This document shows, one piece after another, positions 15,519 through 24,392 of a stretch of 44,969 bases of DNA. The position numbers and the translations under genes are program-made. The notes under the pieces are model-generated. The model was given only the letters and a program-made list of their open reading frames with translations, did not search any database and was not told the origin of the DNA. The DNA comes from Clostridia bacterium. GTDB taxonomy: Bacteria; Bacillota; Sulfobacillia; SLMV01. The stretch's first letter is position 1. Every line of letters starts with the position of its first letter. Location: NCBI GenBank assembly GCA_003551365.1, contig PUMM01000100.1, forward strand, positions 1 to 44,969, given 5' to 3'.

Positions 15519-15736
15519 TCGCAGTTCCAGCAACACAGCCCCCCCGGCCACCAGGTCGCGCCGCAGCGCGGACACTCCTCCTCCACCGGCATGTCGAGTG
15601 ATTCCGCCGGGGAGGATCGGGGGGGCTCAGTGTTCTCAGCAGTCTCCACCGGCTCTCTCCGGGCCGAGCGACGCCAGTGATTGCAGAGAAACAGCACCGC
15701 TACAGCAGCTGCCAGCAGCAGGACTACCCAGATCAT
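15485..15736 (-). CDS. Membrane-anchored zinc-ribbon protein
   Basis: An 83-residue protein with one N-terminal membrane helix (MIWVVLLLAAAVAVLFLC), a polar linker, and a C-terminal CPRCGATWWPGGLCCWNCDY zinc-ribbon-like motif with two Cys-x2-Cys knuckles. The zinc-binding domain would lie in the cytoplasm or on the surface depending on topology. The last 34 bases overlap the 3' end of the convergent plus-strand gene. Function unknown. Confidence 0.65.
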   Translation of the reverse strand: MIWVVLLLAAAVAVLFLCNHWRRSARREPVETAENTEPPRSSPAESLDMPVEEECPRCGATWWPGGLCCWNCDYDTRADDSES

Positions 15737-15779
15737 GATACACCCCCTACCCGGACACAGAAGAACGCGAGATACCGGC

Positions 15780-16265
15780 TCATCCTTCTTCTTCGCCTTC
15801 TTCCACCTTTCTGCTCCGCACGATCAGCACGGAACACTTGGCATTTCTGGCCACCCGCTCGCTGACACTACCGAGCAGAATGGATGCAAATCCGCTGAGA
15901 CCCCGGTTGCCGATCAAAATCATGTCGGCGTCTCTCTCTTTGGCCAGCCGCAGAATTTCTATGCCGGGATTCCCCCGCCGGACGCAGACCTCCAGGGTCG
16001 CATCTATGTCCTGCAATGCATCCCGCGTGCTCTGAGCCAGCTCATCTGCCTGTTCTTCCAGGAACTTGAGCAGATTGCTGGGAACCACGTGACCGCTTTC
16101 GGGAAGATACGATCCTCCCAGAGCACTGGCAGATGGAACCACATGAGCTGCAATCAGAGTCCTGACGGGAAATCCCTCGCACAGGTCCTTCGCATAATCC
16201 AGCGCCCGCCACGATGGCTGCGAGCCGTCCACACAAACAATCACAGTCTGCAGTGAAGTCTCCAC
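15780..16265 (-). CDS. Universal stress protein (UspA family)
   Basis: A 161-residue Usp protein. TVIVCVDGSQPSWRALDYA opens the Rossmann-like fold, and DADMILIGNRGLSGFASILL continues into GSVSERVARNAKCSVLIVR with the G-x2-G-x9-G-S/T ATP-binding pattern. The start is GTG at 16265 with GAAAGGGGG at 8-9 bases spacing. It is divergent from the SleB-type hydrolase gene across a 287-base region that holds a long imperfect inverted repeat. Such proteins help cells survive starvation or redox stress by mechanisms that are not well defined. Confidence 0.93.
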   Translation of the reverse strand: METSLQTVIVCVDGSQPSWRALDYAKDLCEGFPVRTLIAAHVVPSASALGGSYLPESGHVVPSNLLKFLEEQADELAQSTRDALQDIDATLEVCVRRGNPGIEILRLAKERDADMILIGNRGLSGFASILLGSVSERVARNAKCSVLIVRSRKVEEGEEEG

Positions 16266-16391
16266 TGAACTCGCCCCCTTTCAACAACTCGTACCTAACT
16301 GTACTTATAGGAGGGGGCCATCCATTCCTGCCCGCACAGGTACGGCACGCCTCTTCCCGCCCCTCTGGGGCACCGGGAACTGACGGAAAAT

Positions 16392-16440
16392 GTCATTTGC
16401 TGCCGCCACATAACATATATGGTGGGGTATAGCTAATGAC
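16392..16440. promoter_or_regulatory. Long interrupted inverted repeat between uspA-like and sleB-like genes
   Basis: GTCATTTGCT at 16392-16401 and AGCTAATGAC at 16431-16440 are inverted copies differing at one base. Nested inside are CCACATA (16406-16412) and TATGGTGG (16418-16425). The element ends 19 bases before the -35 box of the downstream promoter, so it could be a binding site for a regulator or a cruciform-forming element. No protein can be named for it. Confidence 0.45.
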
Positions 16441-16459
16441 ATCGTAACAATTATGTAAG

Positions 16460-16487
16460 TTGAACCATACCGTAAGTTCGTTATAAT
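16460..16487 (+). promoter_or_regulatory. Sigma-A-type promoter of the SleB-type hydrolase gene
   Basis: TTGAAC at 16460-16465 and a perfect TATAAT at 16482-16487 are separated by 16 bases. The expected transcript start is near 16494, giving a leader of about 58 bases before the ATG at 16553. Confidence 0.65.
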
Positions 16488-16552
16488 TGTAGCAACGTAG
16501 ATGTGGGGTTAACTGACAGGATACGACGAAGAGAGAGGATGAACGAAAGGTC

Positions 16553-17491
16553 ATGATTGCAGACATTCAGGAGTCCATCCAGGGTGCATTGTCCCGCATT
16601 GAGCTTTCCTCCTACCGGATTGCCGTGGTAATGCCTCTGGTGATCCTCCTCATTTTGTTCGTCGGTGCCATGGCAGTGGTGGCCGCCGAACCATTCGAGA
16701 TACATATCGACGGGGAGGAGCTCGAACTGTCCGGTCCAGTGCGGATCGTTGACGGCAAGATGTTCGTATCACTAGAGGACCTGGTACCGATCACCGGTGG
16801 AGCCGTGTTGTACGACGAGAACACCGGAGTCGCCCGGGTAATCACTCCAGATACTCGCTTCATGTTGGTCGCCTCCCGATCGAAAGTCTACTCCAACTCC
16901 GAAGAGTCCGAGGAGATTCCCCCACCCATCGCAGACGGTGAACATCTGTTGGTGTGGATACGTTATCTCGCCGATACCTTTGAATGGGAGCTGGAGTGGG
17001 ACGATGAAGCCAGAGCCATTTCCATTGAAACGGGCAATGACACTGAAGCAGATCCCGCAACCGAGCCAGATGAGTACGGCCAGCACGAGGTAGAATCGGA
17101 TGACGACTCCGGGAAGATATACGATATCTCTGATGCCGAGCTGGACCTGCTCAAGCGGCTGGTCACGGCAGAGGCCTACGTCGAACCCTTTGAGGGGCAG
17201 ATCGCAGTGGCGGCAGTGGTGTTTAATCGGGTCCACTCAGAACACTTTCCCGATACGGTGAAGTCAGTCATCAAACAGGACGGACAGTTCTGCGTGGTAA
17301 GTAACGGCAGCATCCAGACGCAGATCTCCGATGATGCGCGGGACGCAGTGCAGAAGGCGCTCCAGGGCAAAGACCCCAGCGAAGGAGCTCTCTTCTTCTT
17401 CAACCCTGAGATCTCCGATTCACGATACATGCACAGCCTCCCGGTCACTGTGGAGATAGGCTCTCACCGCTTCGCAGACTGGCGCGACTGA
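16553..17491 (+). CDS. Cell-wall hydrolase (SleB type) with CuAO N1-like stalk domain
   Basis: A 312-residue exported or membrane-anchored protein. One long helix (about 23-46) is followed by a copper-amine-oxidase N1-like domain (IHIDGEELELSGPVRIVDGK, then MFVSLEDLVPITGG). An acidic linker (about 160-190) leads to a C-terminal Hydrolase_2/SleB domain beginning DLLKRLVTAEAYVEPFEGQI, with Glu207 as the expected catalytic residue. QFCVVSNGSIQTQISDDARD and ALFFFNPEISDSRYMHSLP are family-typical. SleB enzymes cleave spore cortex or cell-wall glycan. The ATG at 16553 has GAAAGG upstream. The CuAO-like domain is usually a peptidoglycan-facing stalk. This points to a spore-former or a relative. Confidence 0.9.
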   Translation: MIADIQESIQGALSRIELSSYRIAVVMPLVILLILFVGAMAVVAAEPFEIHIDGEELELSGPVRIVDGKMFVSLEDLVPITGGAVLYDENTGVARVITPDTRFMLVASRSKVYSNSEESEEIPPPIADGEHLLVWIRYLADTFEWELEWDDEARAISIETGNDTEADPATEPDEYGQHEVESDDDSGKIYDISDAELDLLKRLVTAEAYVEPFEGQIAVAAVVFNRVHSEHFPDTVKSVIKQDGQFCVVSNGSIQTQISDDARDAVQKALQGKDPSEGALFFFNPEISDSRYMHSLPVTVEIGSHRFADWRD

Positions 17492-17518
17492 GGTCCGCCT
17501 CGGGATCGATTCGCAAAT

Positions 17519-17544
17519 GGGCCCGCTTCGGCGGGTCCATTTTT
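17519..17544 (+). terminator. Rho-independent terminator of the SleB-type gene
   Basis: An eight-pair stem (17519-17526 with 17531-17538, one G-T pair) is closed by a TTCG tetraloop and followed by TTTTT at 17540-17544. It lies 28 bases after the stop codon and overlaps the end of the convergent M24 peptidase gene by one or two bases. Confidence 0.85.
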
Positions 17545-18610
17545 ATGCCTCGAGAAGCAAACGGGGGGAATGCGTGAGGGGCTGCGCTCCGTCTTCGGTA
17601 ACCTCAACCACATCCTCTATGCGCACGCCCCCCCAGTCGGGAATGTAGATGCCCGGCTCGACAGTCAGGACGTGCCCGGGCCGCAAAATCTCCGACACCC
17701 CCGGAGACAGATCGGGACCGGATCCAACCGAATGACCCAACCCATGCACGAAGTACTTCGCGTAACCGGCCGCAGCGATGTGCCTGTGTGCCGCCCGGTA
17801 CACCTCGTCCACCTCAACCCCCGGAGCCATAGACGTTATCGCCATCTCCTGAGCAATGCGCACTGTCTCGTGGATGTCCTTCTGTTCGTCATTGGCCTCG
17901 CCGATCACCATTGTCCGCGACAGATCCGATACACCACTGCCCTGTCTGGCCCCAAAATCGACCACAACCAGATCGCCCGACCGGAGCCGTCGCTCTGTGG
18001 GCAGAGCATGCGGGAAGGCCGATCGGGAACCAGAGGCCACAATCGTCGGAAACGCATACCGCTCACATCCGGCACGGCGCAGTTCTGACTCGATCTCCGC
18101 CGCCAGGTCGAACTCGGAAACACCTTCCTGGATGACGCGCACCAGACGGGCGTAGCCGGCATCTGCCATGCGGCAGCATTCCCGAATCTGGCGCAGATAG
18201 GGCGCATCCTTCACTGCTCGCAGCTTGCTCCGGAGTCCATGCATCACCACCAGCTGACGGCACAGCCCCCGGTGCCGGACATTGCGGTCCAGACTCAGAA
18301 ACATCTCCTGCGAGATTCCTGCACTGTACCCCAACCGATCCGGCACCAGACCACCGAGGAGGTGACCGATGTACTGGGAAAGTATTGCCCATTCAGCCGA
18401 GAGGACCTCACAGCCGACCACCCTGCTGTGCGCCTCGGCTGCCTCGGGTGGATCAACGAAGAGGAATTTCTGATCCGGCAGCACAACCAGTGCGCTGCCG
18501 CGAAAACACCCGGACAGAAACCCTATGTCCTCGGGATCGGTGATGATCATTGCATCCAGATGCTGTTCGGCCGCGTATTCGTTTACTCGGTTCCAACGTT
18601 GCTCGTTCAT
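17543..18610 (-). CDS. M24 family Xaa-Pro peptidase
   Basis: A 355-residue enzyme with an N-terminal creatinase-like domain (about 1-125) and a pita-bread catalytic domain. The five metal ligands are visible in order: VVVDFGAR, GVSDLSRT, VHGLGHSVGSG, VEPGIYIP and GGVRIEDVV. These proteins remove N-terminal residues preceding proline from peptides, using two Mn or Co ions. The frame extends upstream to 18739, but ATG 18610 is preceded by GGAG and begins at the normal family N-terminus. It converges with the SleB-type gene at the shared terminator. It lies in a cytosolic housekeeping context; substrate range cannot be read from sequence. Confidence 0.92.
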   Translation of the reverse strand: MNEQRWNRVNEYAAEQHLDAMIITDPEDIGFLSGCFRGSALVVLPDQKFLFVDPPEAAEAHSRVVGCEVLSAEWAILSQYIGHLLGGLVPDRLGYSAGISQEMFLSLDRNVRHRGLCRQLVVMHGLRSKLRAVKDAPYLRQIRECCRMADAGYARLVRVIQEGVSEFDLAAEIESELRRAGCERYAFPTIVASGSRSAFPHALPTERRLRSGDLVVVDFGARQGSGVSDLSRTMVIGEANDEQKDIHETVRIAQEMAITSMAPGVEVDEVYRAAHRHIAAAGYAKYFVHGLGHSVGSGPDLSPGVSEILRPGHVLTVEPGIYIPDWGGVRIEDVVEVTEDGAQPLTHSPRLLLEA

Positions 18611-18923
18611 GGCATGATCTCCGTCCCCGCCCCTATCGGATAGCACTGCCGGCCATCGCTGACTCCAGGGATGCAGCGGTGCCCCGGCGACCCGTCCCTC
18701 TCTGCAGCATCGACAGGACAACGCCCGCCGCAGCCCCATACGACTGACAGCGAGGAATGGCCAGCATCCTGAAGCCCGTTTGCCACATTATACAAGCTAG
18801 GCTGCGTGGGTGTACACAATTCGGTATCCGCCGCGACGGGTCTGCTGGAAGTAACTGGCGCGCAAGCTCTGGAAATGGCCCGCACATTCTATTATCTTGG
18901 AGAGAGATGGGAGGATTGATAAC

Positions 18924-19829
18924 GTGTCTGATGCGAGGGTGCGCTACGTCTGCGAGAAACTGGGGCTCCGGGCCATGGCCGCGGACACCACCGACTCAGT
19001 GCGCCAGATAACGGAACGGCACGAATGCCGTCCCACTGCCACCGCAGCCCTGGGCCGCACAGTAACTGCCGCTGCCCTTCTGGGAGCAAACCTGAAAGGT
19101 GAGCGCGGCACCGTGACAGTACGGGTGGACGGTGGTGGGCCGGCCGGGATTATCGTGGGCACCTGCGATGGAAGGGGAAACCTGCGGGGATATATCGCCA
19201 ATCCCGGGGCGGATCTCCCCCCGACCGGCGGGCCGAAACTCGACGTGGCGGGGATTGTCGGTACGGACGGCTACTTCTCGGCCGCATATGATCTCGGTCT
19301 TCGCACACCCTACTCCGGCTCCGCCCCACTGCTAAATGGTGAGATAGCGGAGGATCTGACATACTACCTGACCACATCAGAACAGCTGCCCTCCGCGGCG
19401 GGCCTCGGGGTACTCGTGGGCGCAGATGAACACGTGGAAGCTGCGGGCGGATTCCTCATTCAGCGGGTTCCCCGCGACAGCCGCGATGAGGAAGAAACGG
19501 AGGAGGCACTCGAACGCATTTTTCAGCGCTGCCAGGAAATTGACTCGGTCAGTCGTTTCATAGAACGAGGCGGTGCCCCCTCAGAATTGATACGGAACCT
19601 GGTTTCGGATCTTCCCTTCCGGCAAGTTGGTGTGGACGAGGTCCAGTTTCACTGCACCTGCAGCCGTGAGCGCGCGGGACACCTTCTGCAATCTATCTCA
19701 CCCGAGGAGGTTCAGGAAATTGCGGAAAGCTCCGAGCCCGGAGTTATCAAATGTGAGTTCTGTGGTGCACAATATCAGTTCACCCGGGAGGAAATGAACA
19801 ATCTCGCCGGCAGAGATGATGAGTCGTGA
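18924..19829 (+). CDS. hslO: Redox-regulated chaperone Hsp33
   Basis: A 301-residue Hsp33 homologue. The N-terminal holdase domain includes ATAALGRTVTAAALLGANLK and GNLRGYIANPGADLP. The C-terminal redox switch has Cys244-x-Cys246 (FHCTCSRERA) and Cys277-x2-Cys280 (CEFCGAQYQF), the four zinc ligands that form disulfides under oxidative stress and turn the protein into a holdase. The start is GTG at 18924, with GGGAGG upstream; a TTG nine codons earlier lacks comparable spacing. It stands alone on the plus strand, divergent from the M24 peptidase gene. Confidence 0.96.
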   Translation: MSDARVRYVCEKLGLRAMAADTTDSVRQITERHECRPTATAALGRTVTAAALLGANLKGERGTVTVRVDGGGPAGIIVGTCDGRGNLRGYIANPGADLPPTGGPKLDVAGIVGTDGYFSAAYDLGLRTPYSGSAPLLNGEIAEDLTYYLTTSEQLPSAAGLGVLVGADEHVEAAGGFLIQRVPRDSRDEEETEEALERIFQRCQEIDSVSRFIERGGAPSELIRNLVSDLPFRQVGVDEVQFHCTCSRERAGHLLQSISPEEVQEIAESSEPGVIKCEFCGAQYQFTREEMNNLAGRDDES

Positions 19830-19850
19830 CAGCGATGCCCTCCACCGGTC

Positions 19851-20093
19851 TCATTCGTCCGGGGGGACGCAACACCGCAGCATGCGCCCCAGTTCCTCGT
19901 CATTGAGATCGTGAACCTGTATGGAGTGAATTCCTCCCGTTTGCACGACCAGAAAACGTTTGCACCTGCTACACTTGACAATGATCGCATCGCCCAGAAT
20001 GGTCATGAGCAGTTTGTTACACGTGCAACGTACCGCGTCACCAATGAGTTCGGAATCAAATCCCTTCACCAGGTGCGTCCTCCTCACCCTCAT
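19851..20093 (-). CDS. Small zinc-ribbon protein, Com-like
   Basis: An 80-residue protein with AVRCTCNKLLMTILGDAIIV followed by KCSRCKRFLVV, giving two Cys knuckles about 18 residues apart, reminiscent of the Com zinc-finger proteins first seen in phage Mu. It ends with a C-terminal CC pair (MLRCCVPPDE). It converges with hslO (21 bases between stops) and is divergent from asparaginase. A DNA- or RNA-binding role is likely but unproven. It could also be a redox partner given its cysteines and its position by Hsp33. Confidence 0.65.
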   Translation of the reverse strand: MRVRRTHLVKGFDSELIGDAVRCTCNKLLMTILGDAIIVKCSRCKRFLVVQTGGIHSIQVHDLNDEELGRMLRCCVPPDE

Positions 20094-20268
20094 TTATCCC
20101 GCTCCCACAGTTCTGAGACTATGACCGGATCAGTGCCTCCCCGCCCTGCCCTCGCCTGCGCGCGGTTCATTTTATGTCAACCCGCCCGTCTCCGGAACAC
20201 GTGCGCAAGGGAAACGAACCCACCTTGCAGAAGTTGTGCACAATGCCACCGAGAGGGGTGTCGTACAC

Positions 20269-21219
20269 ATGGTGCAAGACATCACGGTAATGACTACAGG
20301 TGGAACCATCGCAACCCCACAGGATTATCGCAAGGAGTCTCTGTCCGCCGATGATTTGTCCCGCACACTGGGGGATGAAGAGCGCATAACCGAAGCCCGG
20401 GTCACCTGGAAAGAATTCACCCGCAAGCCCTCCAGCGCACTCACGTGTGACGACGTCCTTTCGCTGGTTGATCGCCTGGAAAAGGAAATTGCCGAGGGAG
20501 CAGAGGCGATCGTGATCACACACGGGACTGATTTCATGGAAGAAACCGCCTACCTGCTGTCCCTCTTCTGGGAGTATGAGCAGCCAGTAATACTCACCGG
20601 GGCCATGCGCTCCGCCGGCTCAGTCGGGGCAGATGGACCCCGCAACCTGGCAGCTGCCATCCGCATTGCCGCCTCACAGCGGGTGCGCGGATTGGGTCCA
20701 CTCCTGGTGTTTCACGACAGGATCTACGCAGGCGCAGAAATCACCAAGCTGCACAGCTGGGATGCCGATGCTTTTGGTGCCGAGCTGGGTCCGCTCGGAA
20801 CCATCAACCAGTGGAATGAGCTGCATCTCGGCCGGCACCCGCGCAACAGAACAACTCTGCCCCGCCCGGACTCTCTGAATGAACCCGTGGGCCTGGTCAT
20901 CGCCTCCATGGACGCGTCTGAAGCCCACGTGCACGCGCTGGTTGCCGGCGGGTTTCGCGGTCTGGTCATTGCGGGAGGCGGCAGGGGCTCACTTCCCCCG
21001 GCAATGATGCAGGCAACCAGAGATGCGGCGGACAACGGCATTATCACGGTGATTGCCAGCCGCTGCGCACAGGGAGGGACCGCTCCCGGGTCTATGTCCC
21101 GCGGCATAATCCGATCCGGGAACCTCAACGGCGTAAAGGCGCGTCTGCTCCTGCTGGTAGCAATGAGCCTACACGGTTATAATCGGGACAAAATCCGGGA
21201 GACGTTTGACATTCACTGA
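20269..21219 (+). CDS. ansA: L-asparaginase
   Basis: A 316-residue type I/II asparaginase. The two catalytic threonine motifs are VMTTGGTIATP at the N-terminus and VITHGTDFMEETAYLLS further in, with GAMRSAGSVGADGPRNL between. It hydrolyses asparagine to aspartate and ammonia. No signal peptide is present, so a cytoplasmic form is likely. I chose ATG 20269, preceded by GAGAGGGG; an in-frame GTG at 20236 would add eleven residues. The response-regulator gene follows after 22 bases on the same strand, so a shared transcript is possible. Confidence 0.93.
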   Translation: MVQDITVMTTGGTIATPQDYRKESLSADDLSRTLGDEERITEARVTWKEFTRKPSSALTCDDVLSLVDRLEKEIAEGAEAIVITHGTDFMEETAYLLSLFWEYEQPVILTGAMRSAGSVGADGPRNLAAAIRIAASQRVRGLGPLLVFHDRIYAGAEITKLHSWDADAFGAELGPLGTINQWNELHLGRHPRNRTTLPRPDSLNEPVGLVIASMDASEAHVHALVAGGFRGLVIAGGGRGSLPPAMMQATRDAADNGIITVIASRCAQGGTAPGSMSRGIIRSGNLNGVKARLLLLVAMSLHGYNRDKIRETFDIH

Positions 21220-21241
21220 AGCCCGATGATGGAGGGTCGCA

Positions 21242-21943
21242 ATGGCGGAAGCCACACACCGCATCCTGGTAATAGAAGACGACAGCAGTATCCAGAAGCT
21301 GCTCAGGCTGTACCTCAGCAGGGAGGGTTTCGAGGTGCAGATTTGCTCCGACGGGGAGAGCGGACTGCAGGCATTCCGCACGGACTCTCCCGACCTGGTG
21401 GTGCTGGATCTCATACTGCCGGGCACTGATGGGCAGGACGTGTGCCACCAGATGAGGGAAGAATCGTCGGTACCCATAATCATGCTCACCGCCCGCGATG
21501 CACTCGATGATCGGGTGCAAGGTCTGACTCTGGGCGCGGACGACTACGTAACCAAGCCGTTCGAACCGCGCGAACTGGTGGCCCGCATTCGCGCGGTCCT
21601 GCGTCGATCTGCAGAAGAGGAGGGGGACGATATACTGCAGTACGGTCAGCTGCACATTGATTCGCACCGGCGCACAGTTCACTGGGGAGACCGGTCGCTG
21701 GAACTGACGGCAAAGGAATTTGACCTGCTGTGGCTGCTGGCCAGCAATCCCGCGCAGGTCTTCACCCGCGATCAGCTGCTGGACCGGGTCTGGGGTTACG
21801 AGTTCTTCGGCAATGTACGGACAGTTGACGTACACATAAGACATCTGCGCAAAAAAATCGAGCCAGACCCCAGCGATCCGCAGTACATAGTCACAGTGTG
21901 GGGAGTCGGCTACAAATTTGAACCCGCGGAGGATGAATCATGA
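21242..21943 (+). CDS. OmpR/PhoB-type response regulator
   Basis: A 233-residue two-domain regulator. The receiver domain has the acidic pair IEDDSS, the phosphoacceptor Asp56 in VVLDLILPG, and the switch Thr/Lys residues in IIMLTARDA and YVTKPFEP. The winged-helix DNA-binding domain spans about 130-233 (LELTAKEFDLLWLLASNPAQ, then VDVHIRHLRKKIE). GGAGGG precedes the ATG. Its stop overlaps the ATG of the kinase gene (ATGA), so the pair forms a two-component system. The sensed signal is unknown, and no promoter with obvious binding repeats was seen nearby. Confidence 0.95.
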   Translation: MAEATHRILVIEDDSSIQKLLRLYLSREGFEVQICSDGESGLQAFRTDSPDLVVLDLILPGTDGQDVCHQMREESSVPIIMLTARDALDDRVQGLTLGADDYVTKPFEPRELVARIRAVLRRSAEEEGDDILQYGQLHIDSHRRTVHWGDRSLELTAKEFDLLWLLASNPAQVFTRDQLLDRVWGYEFFGNVRTVDVHIRHLRKKIEPDPSDPQYIVTVWGVGYKFEPAEDES

Positions 21944-23412
21944 GAATCAGAACGCAGCTGACGGCCTCACATCTGATCATCGCCATCCTGATATTGCTGG
22001 TGACCCTGCTGCTTATGAACAACATGGTCCGCTCCCATCTGATCACCGAAGCGCACGGGCGCCTAATACATCAGGGCGAAACACTGGCGAGCATCATGGC
22101 CACCGAGATCCTGTTCCGCGGCCTGCGGGCCCCGGCGCTGCCGGACGAAAAACTGCAGACCATAGCGAGAACCGCCGGTGCCATGATGCAGGGTGACTTT
22201 GTGGTACTATCCGTCGCGGGGGAGACTGTAATATCTTCCAACCGGCTCGATCTTCCCGCCGATCCACAGGAACGACTCAATCTGGAGCCAATAAAGCGTG
22301 CCCTGGAGGAAGGGGAGGTAGTGAGTGACCGCAGCCGGGGACCGGAGGGCGAAAGACTCCTGACGGCCTTCGTCCCCATAACCCTGCATGAGGACCGGCC
22401 TCCGGACGGCCTGTTGATCACCTTCCAGCCCGAGGCCGAAGCACTCGCCGGCCTGCACGCCATCCAGCGCATTACCCTGCAGGTGGGCGGTGTGGCCCTG
22501 GCCATGGGAGTTCTTCTCAGCCTGGTTCTGGCACGTACTCTGTCTACCCCGGTTGAGGATCTGAGTAACGTGGCGCGGGCGCTGAGGCGCGGAGATCTGC
22601 GCCAGCGGGCCCCGAATCTGCAAACGCGGGAGTTCTCGCAGATGGCTCAGACGATAAATCAGGTCGGCGAGCGACTGAGTCATTCACTGCAGCGGCGGCG
22701 GGCCTTCATAGCCAGCATCTCCCACGAGATCCGTACTCCCGTCACCTCAATCCGGGGGTTTGTGCAGGCCCTGCGGGATGAGGTGATCTCCGAGGAAGAT
22801 CGGAACCAGTACCTGGAGACGATACTGGGTGAAACGCGTCGCATCCAGAGGCTGCTGGAGGACCTGCTTCAGCTGGAAAGATTGGAAACGGGTCAGCTGT
22901 CCATGCAGTTTGACTGGGTGCATGTCGATGAACTGCTGGAGCGTGCCGCTTCCCGCGTGGCACACGCCGCGCGACAACGACACATAGACATGCGCATCGA
23001 TCTCCCTCCGGAGGGAACCATCCAGATCTGGGCCGACGCGGAGCGGCTCGACCAGGTGCTGGGTAACCTCACAGAAAACGCCCTGCGCTTCACCCCACCC
23101 GGGGGCACTATCGAACTGGGGATGCGCCTATCTGAAGGGGACCCCGACTCAGAAGATGCTGTCTTCTGGGTGGCCGACAACGGGCCGGGAGTGCCGGAGG
23201 AGGAGATCGACGCGATCTTCGAAACCTTCCATCAGGCTGCAGACAGCGCCCCGGAGGGAGCCGGTCTCGGCCTGGCTATATGCCGGGAAATTGTCGGCAG
23301 TCACCGGGGAGCGATCTGGATGCAGAACCGGGAATCGGGAGGTGCGCTGATTCAGTTCACCATCCCTCATGCCCGGCGCATTGAAGAGGGTCATCAGTGG
23401 GCGCACCAGTAA
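21940..23412 (+). CDS. Sensor histidine kinase
   Basis: A 490-residue membrane kinase. Helices at about 11-30 and 183-203 flank an extracellular sensor domain. A HAMP domain follows (STPVEDLSNVARALRRGDLR), then the dimerisation domain with the phospho-His motif SHEIRTPVTSIRGF (His about 262). The catalytic domain shows N box NLTENALRF, G1 VADNGPGVP and G2 GAGLGLAI. It is coupled to the upstream response regulator by ATGA. The 3' end overlaps the convergent MBL-fold gene by 19 bases. The sensor domain has no family I can name. Confidence 0.95.
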   Translation: MRIRTQLTASHLIIAILILLVTLLLMNNMVRSHLITEAHGRLIHQGETLASIMATEILFRGLRAPALPDEKLQTIARTAGAMMQGDFVVLSVAGETVISSNRLDLPADPQERLNLEPIKRALEEGEVVSDRSRGPEGERLLTAFVPITLHEDRPPDGLLITFQPEAEALAGLHAIQRITLQVGGVALAMGVLLSLVLARTLSTPVEDLSNVARALRRGDLRQRAPNLQTREFSQMAQTINQVGERLSHSLQRRRAFIASISHEIRTPVTSIRGFVQALRDEVISEEDRNQYLETILGETRRIQRLLEDLLQLERLETGQLSMQFDWVHVDELLERAASRVAHAARQRHIDMRIDLPPEGTIQIWADAERLDQVLGNLTENALRFTPPGGTIELGMRLSEGDPDSEDAVFWVADNGPGVPEEEIDAIFETFHQAADSAPEGAGLGLAICREIVGSHRGAIWMQNRESGGALIQFTIPHARRIEEGHQWAHQ

Positions 23413-24392
23413 ACGTACCCGTCCCGCTGCATGGTACTAACTGCTCCCTCGTCTGACATGCTGTGCAGCATGGCGTGCAGCGAGTCCTCCAAGAGCCTGT
23501 GCCTGAACGGGTCTCCCCCGTCGCTGAACTCATCGCGCAGGCTGCAAATGGTACGCTCCCGCCGACGAAGAACCGTGAGCAATCTTTCCTCCATGTGCCG
23601 CACCCGCTGGACGGTACTGCGCAGAAGGCGGCGGCACCGTTCCCTCCCACTGGTGGGTGTCCCGTGTCCCCACGCCAGCATCCGGACATCCAGCGACAGG
23701 AGGCGCTCCGTGCTCCGCCGCCACTGCGCGTAGCTGCCCAGGGGATGGGGGCGGGCGGGCCCGAGCCACAACGGTAAATCGCCCGCAAGGACTGCTCCCT
23801 GCGCCGGCAGATAGACGGATACACTGCCGGGAGAATGACCGGGAGTATGGATGATTTGCAGCTGCATGTCGCCCAGCTCGAGAACATCTCCGTCCTGTAC
23901 GAGCCCATCTACCGTCACCGGATAGTACTGGTCTCGAGCCACCTCTCTCTGGTGGGCCAGATATTCATCGTGGGAGCGATTCATCTCCCGAAAGGCATCC
24001 TGCAACGTACCGCCGTGCGCTCCCTCCATCCAGCGCTCATCGAAAATGCGCAGGGGCTGTTCGACCAGCGGCCGGTCGCGACCGTGCACCAGAACTGAGA
24101 CCCCGTAGCGGTCCTGCAGGGCAGAGGCATTGCCGATGTGATCATAATGATCGTGCGTGAGGACAATCCACTCGGGCACTGCTCGCTGGCTGGCCAGATG
24201 CCGGGCCAGCGCCCGAAATGCGTGCACGCCCACGCCCGTATCCACTATCCCGCAGTGACCATCACCCTGAATTACGTATGCTGCTGAGCGCAGGGAAACG
24301 TCGTCGTAGCTACGGGAGGAATCGCGACTGGCAAACACACCGGGCAGGTAATGCCCCAGATTCATGGGAAGGGTCTTCAACACTGCCGTCAC
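23394..24392 (-). CDS. MBL-fold metallo-hydrolase
   Basis: A 332-residue metallo-beta-lactamase-fold protein. The dinuclear-metal motif is VLTHDHYDHIGNASAL, with IIHTPGHSPGSVSVYLP and GDLPLW as the downstream ligands and LAWGHGTP near the end of the core. An extra C-terminal domain (about 245-332) is helix-rich and resembles the winged-helix tail of lactamase-B2-like proteins. It may be a lactonase, thioesterase or nuclease-type hydrolase; the sequence does not settle it. The gene overlaps the 3' end of the histidine kinase on the opposite strand. Confidence 0.9.
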   Translation of the reverse strand: MTAVLKTLPMNLGHYLPGVFASRDSSRSYDDVSLRSAAYVIQGDGHCGIVDTGVGVHAFRALARHLASQRAVPEWIVLTHDHYDHIGNASALQDRYGVSVLVHGRDRPLVEQPLRIFDERWMEGAHGGTLQDAFREMNRSHDEYLAHQREVARDQYYPVTVDGLVQDGDVLELGDMQLQIIHTPGHSPGSVSVYLPAQGAVLAGDLPLWLGPARPHPLGSYAQWRRSTERLLSLDVRMLAWGHGTPTSGRERCRRLLRSTVQRVRHMEERLLTVLRRRERTICSLRDEFSDGGDPFRHRLLEDSLHAMLHSMSDEGAVSTMQRDGYVYWCAH

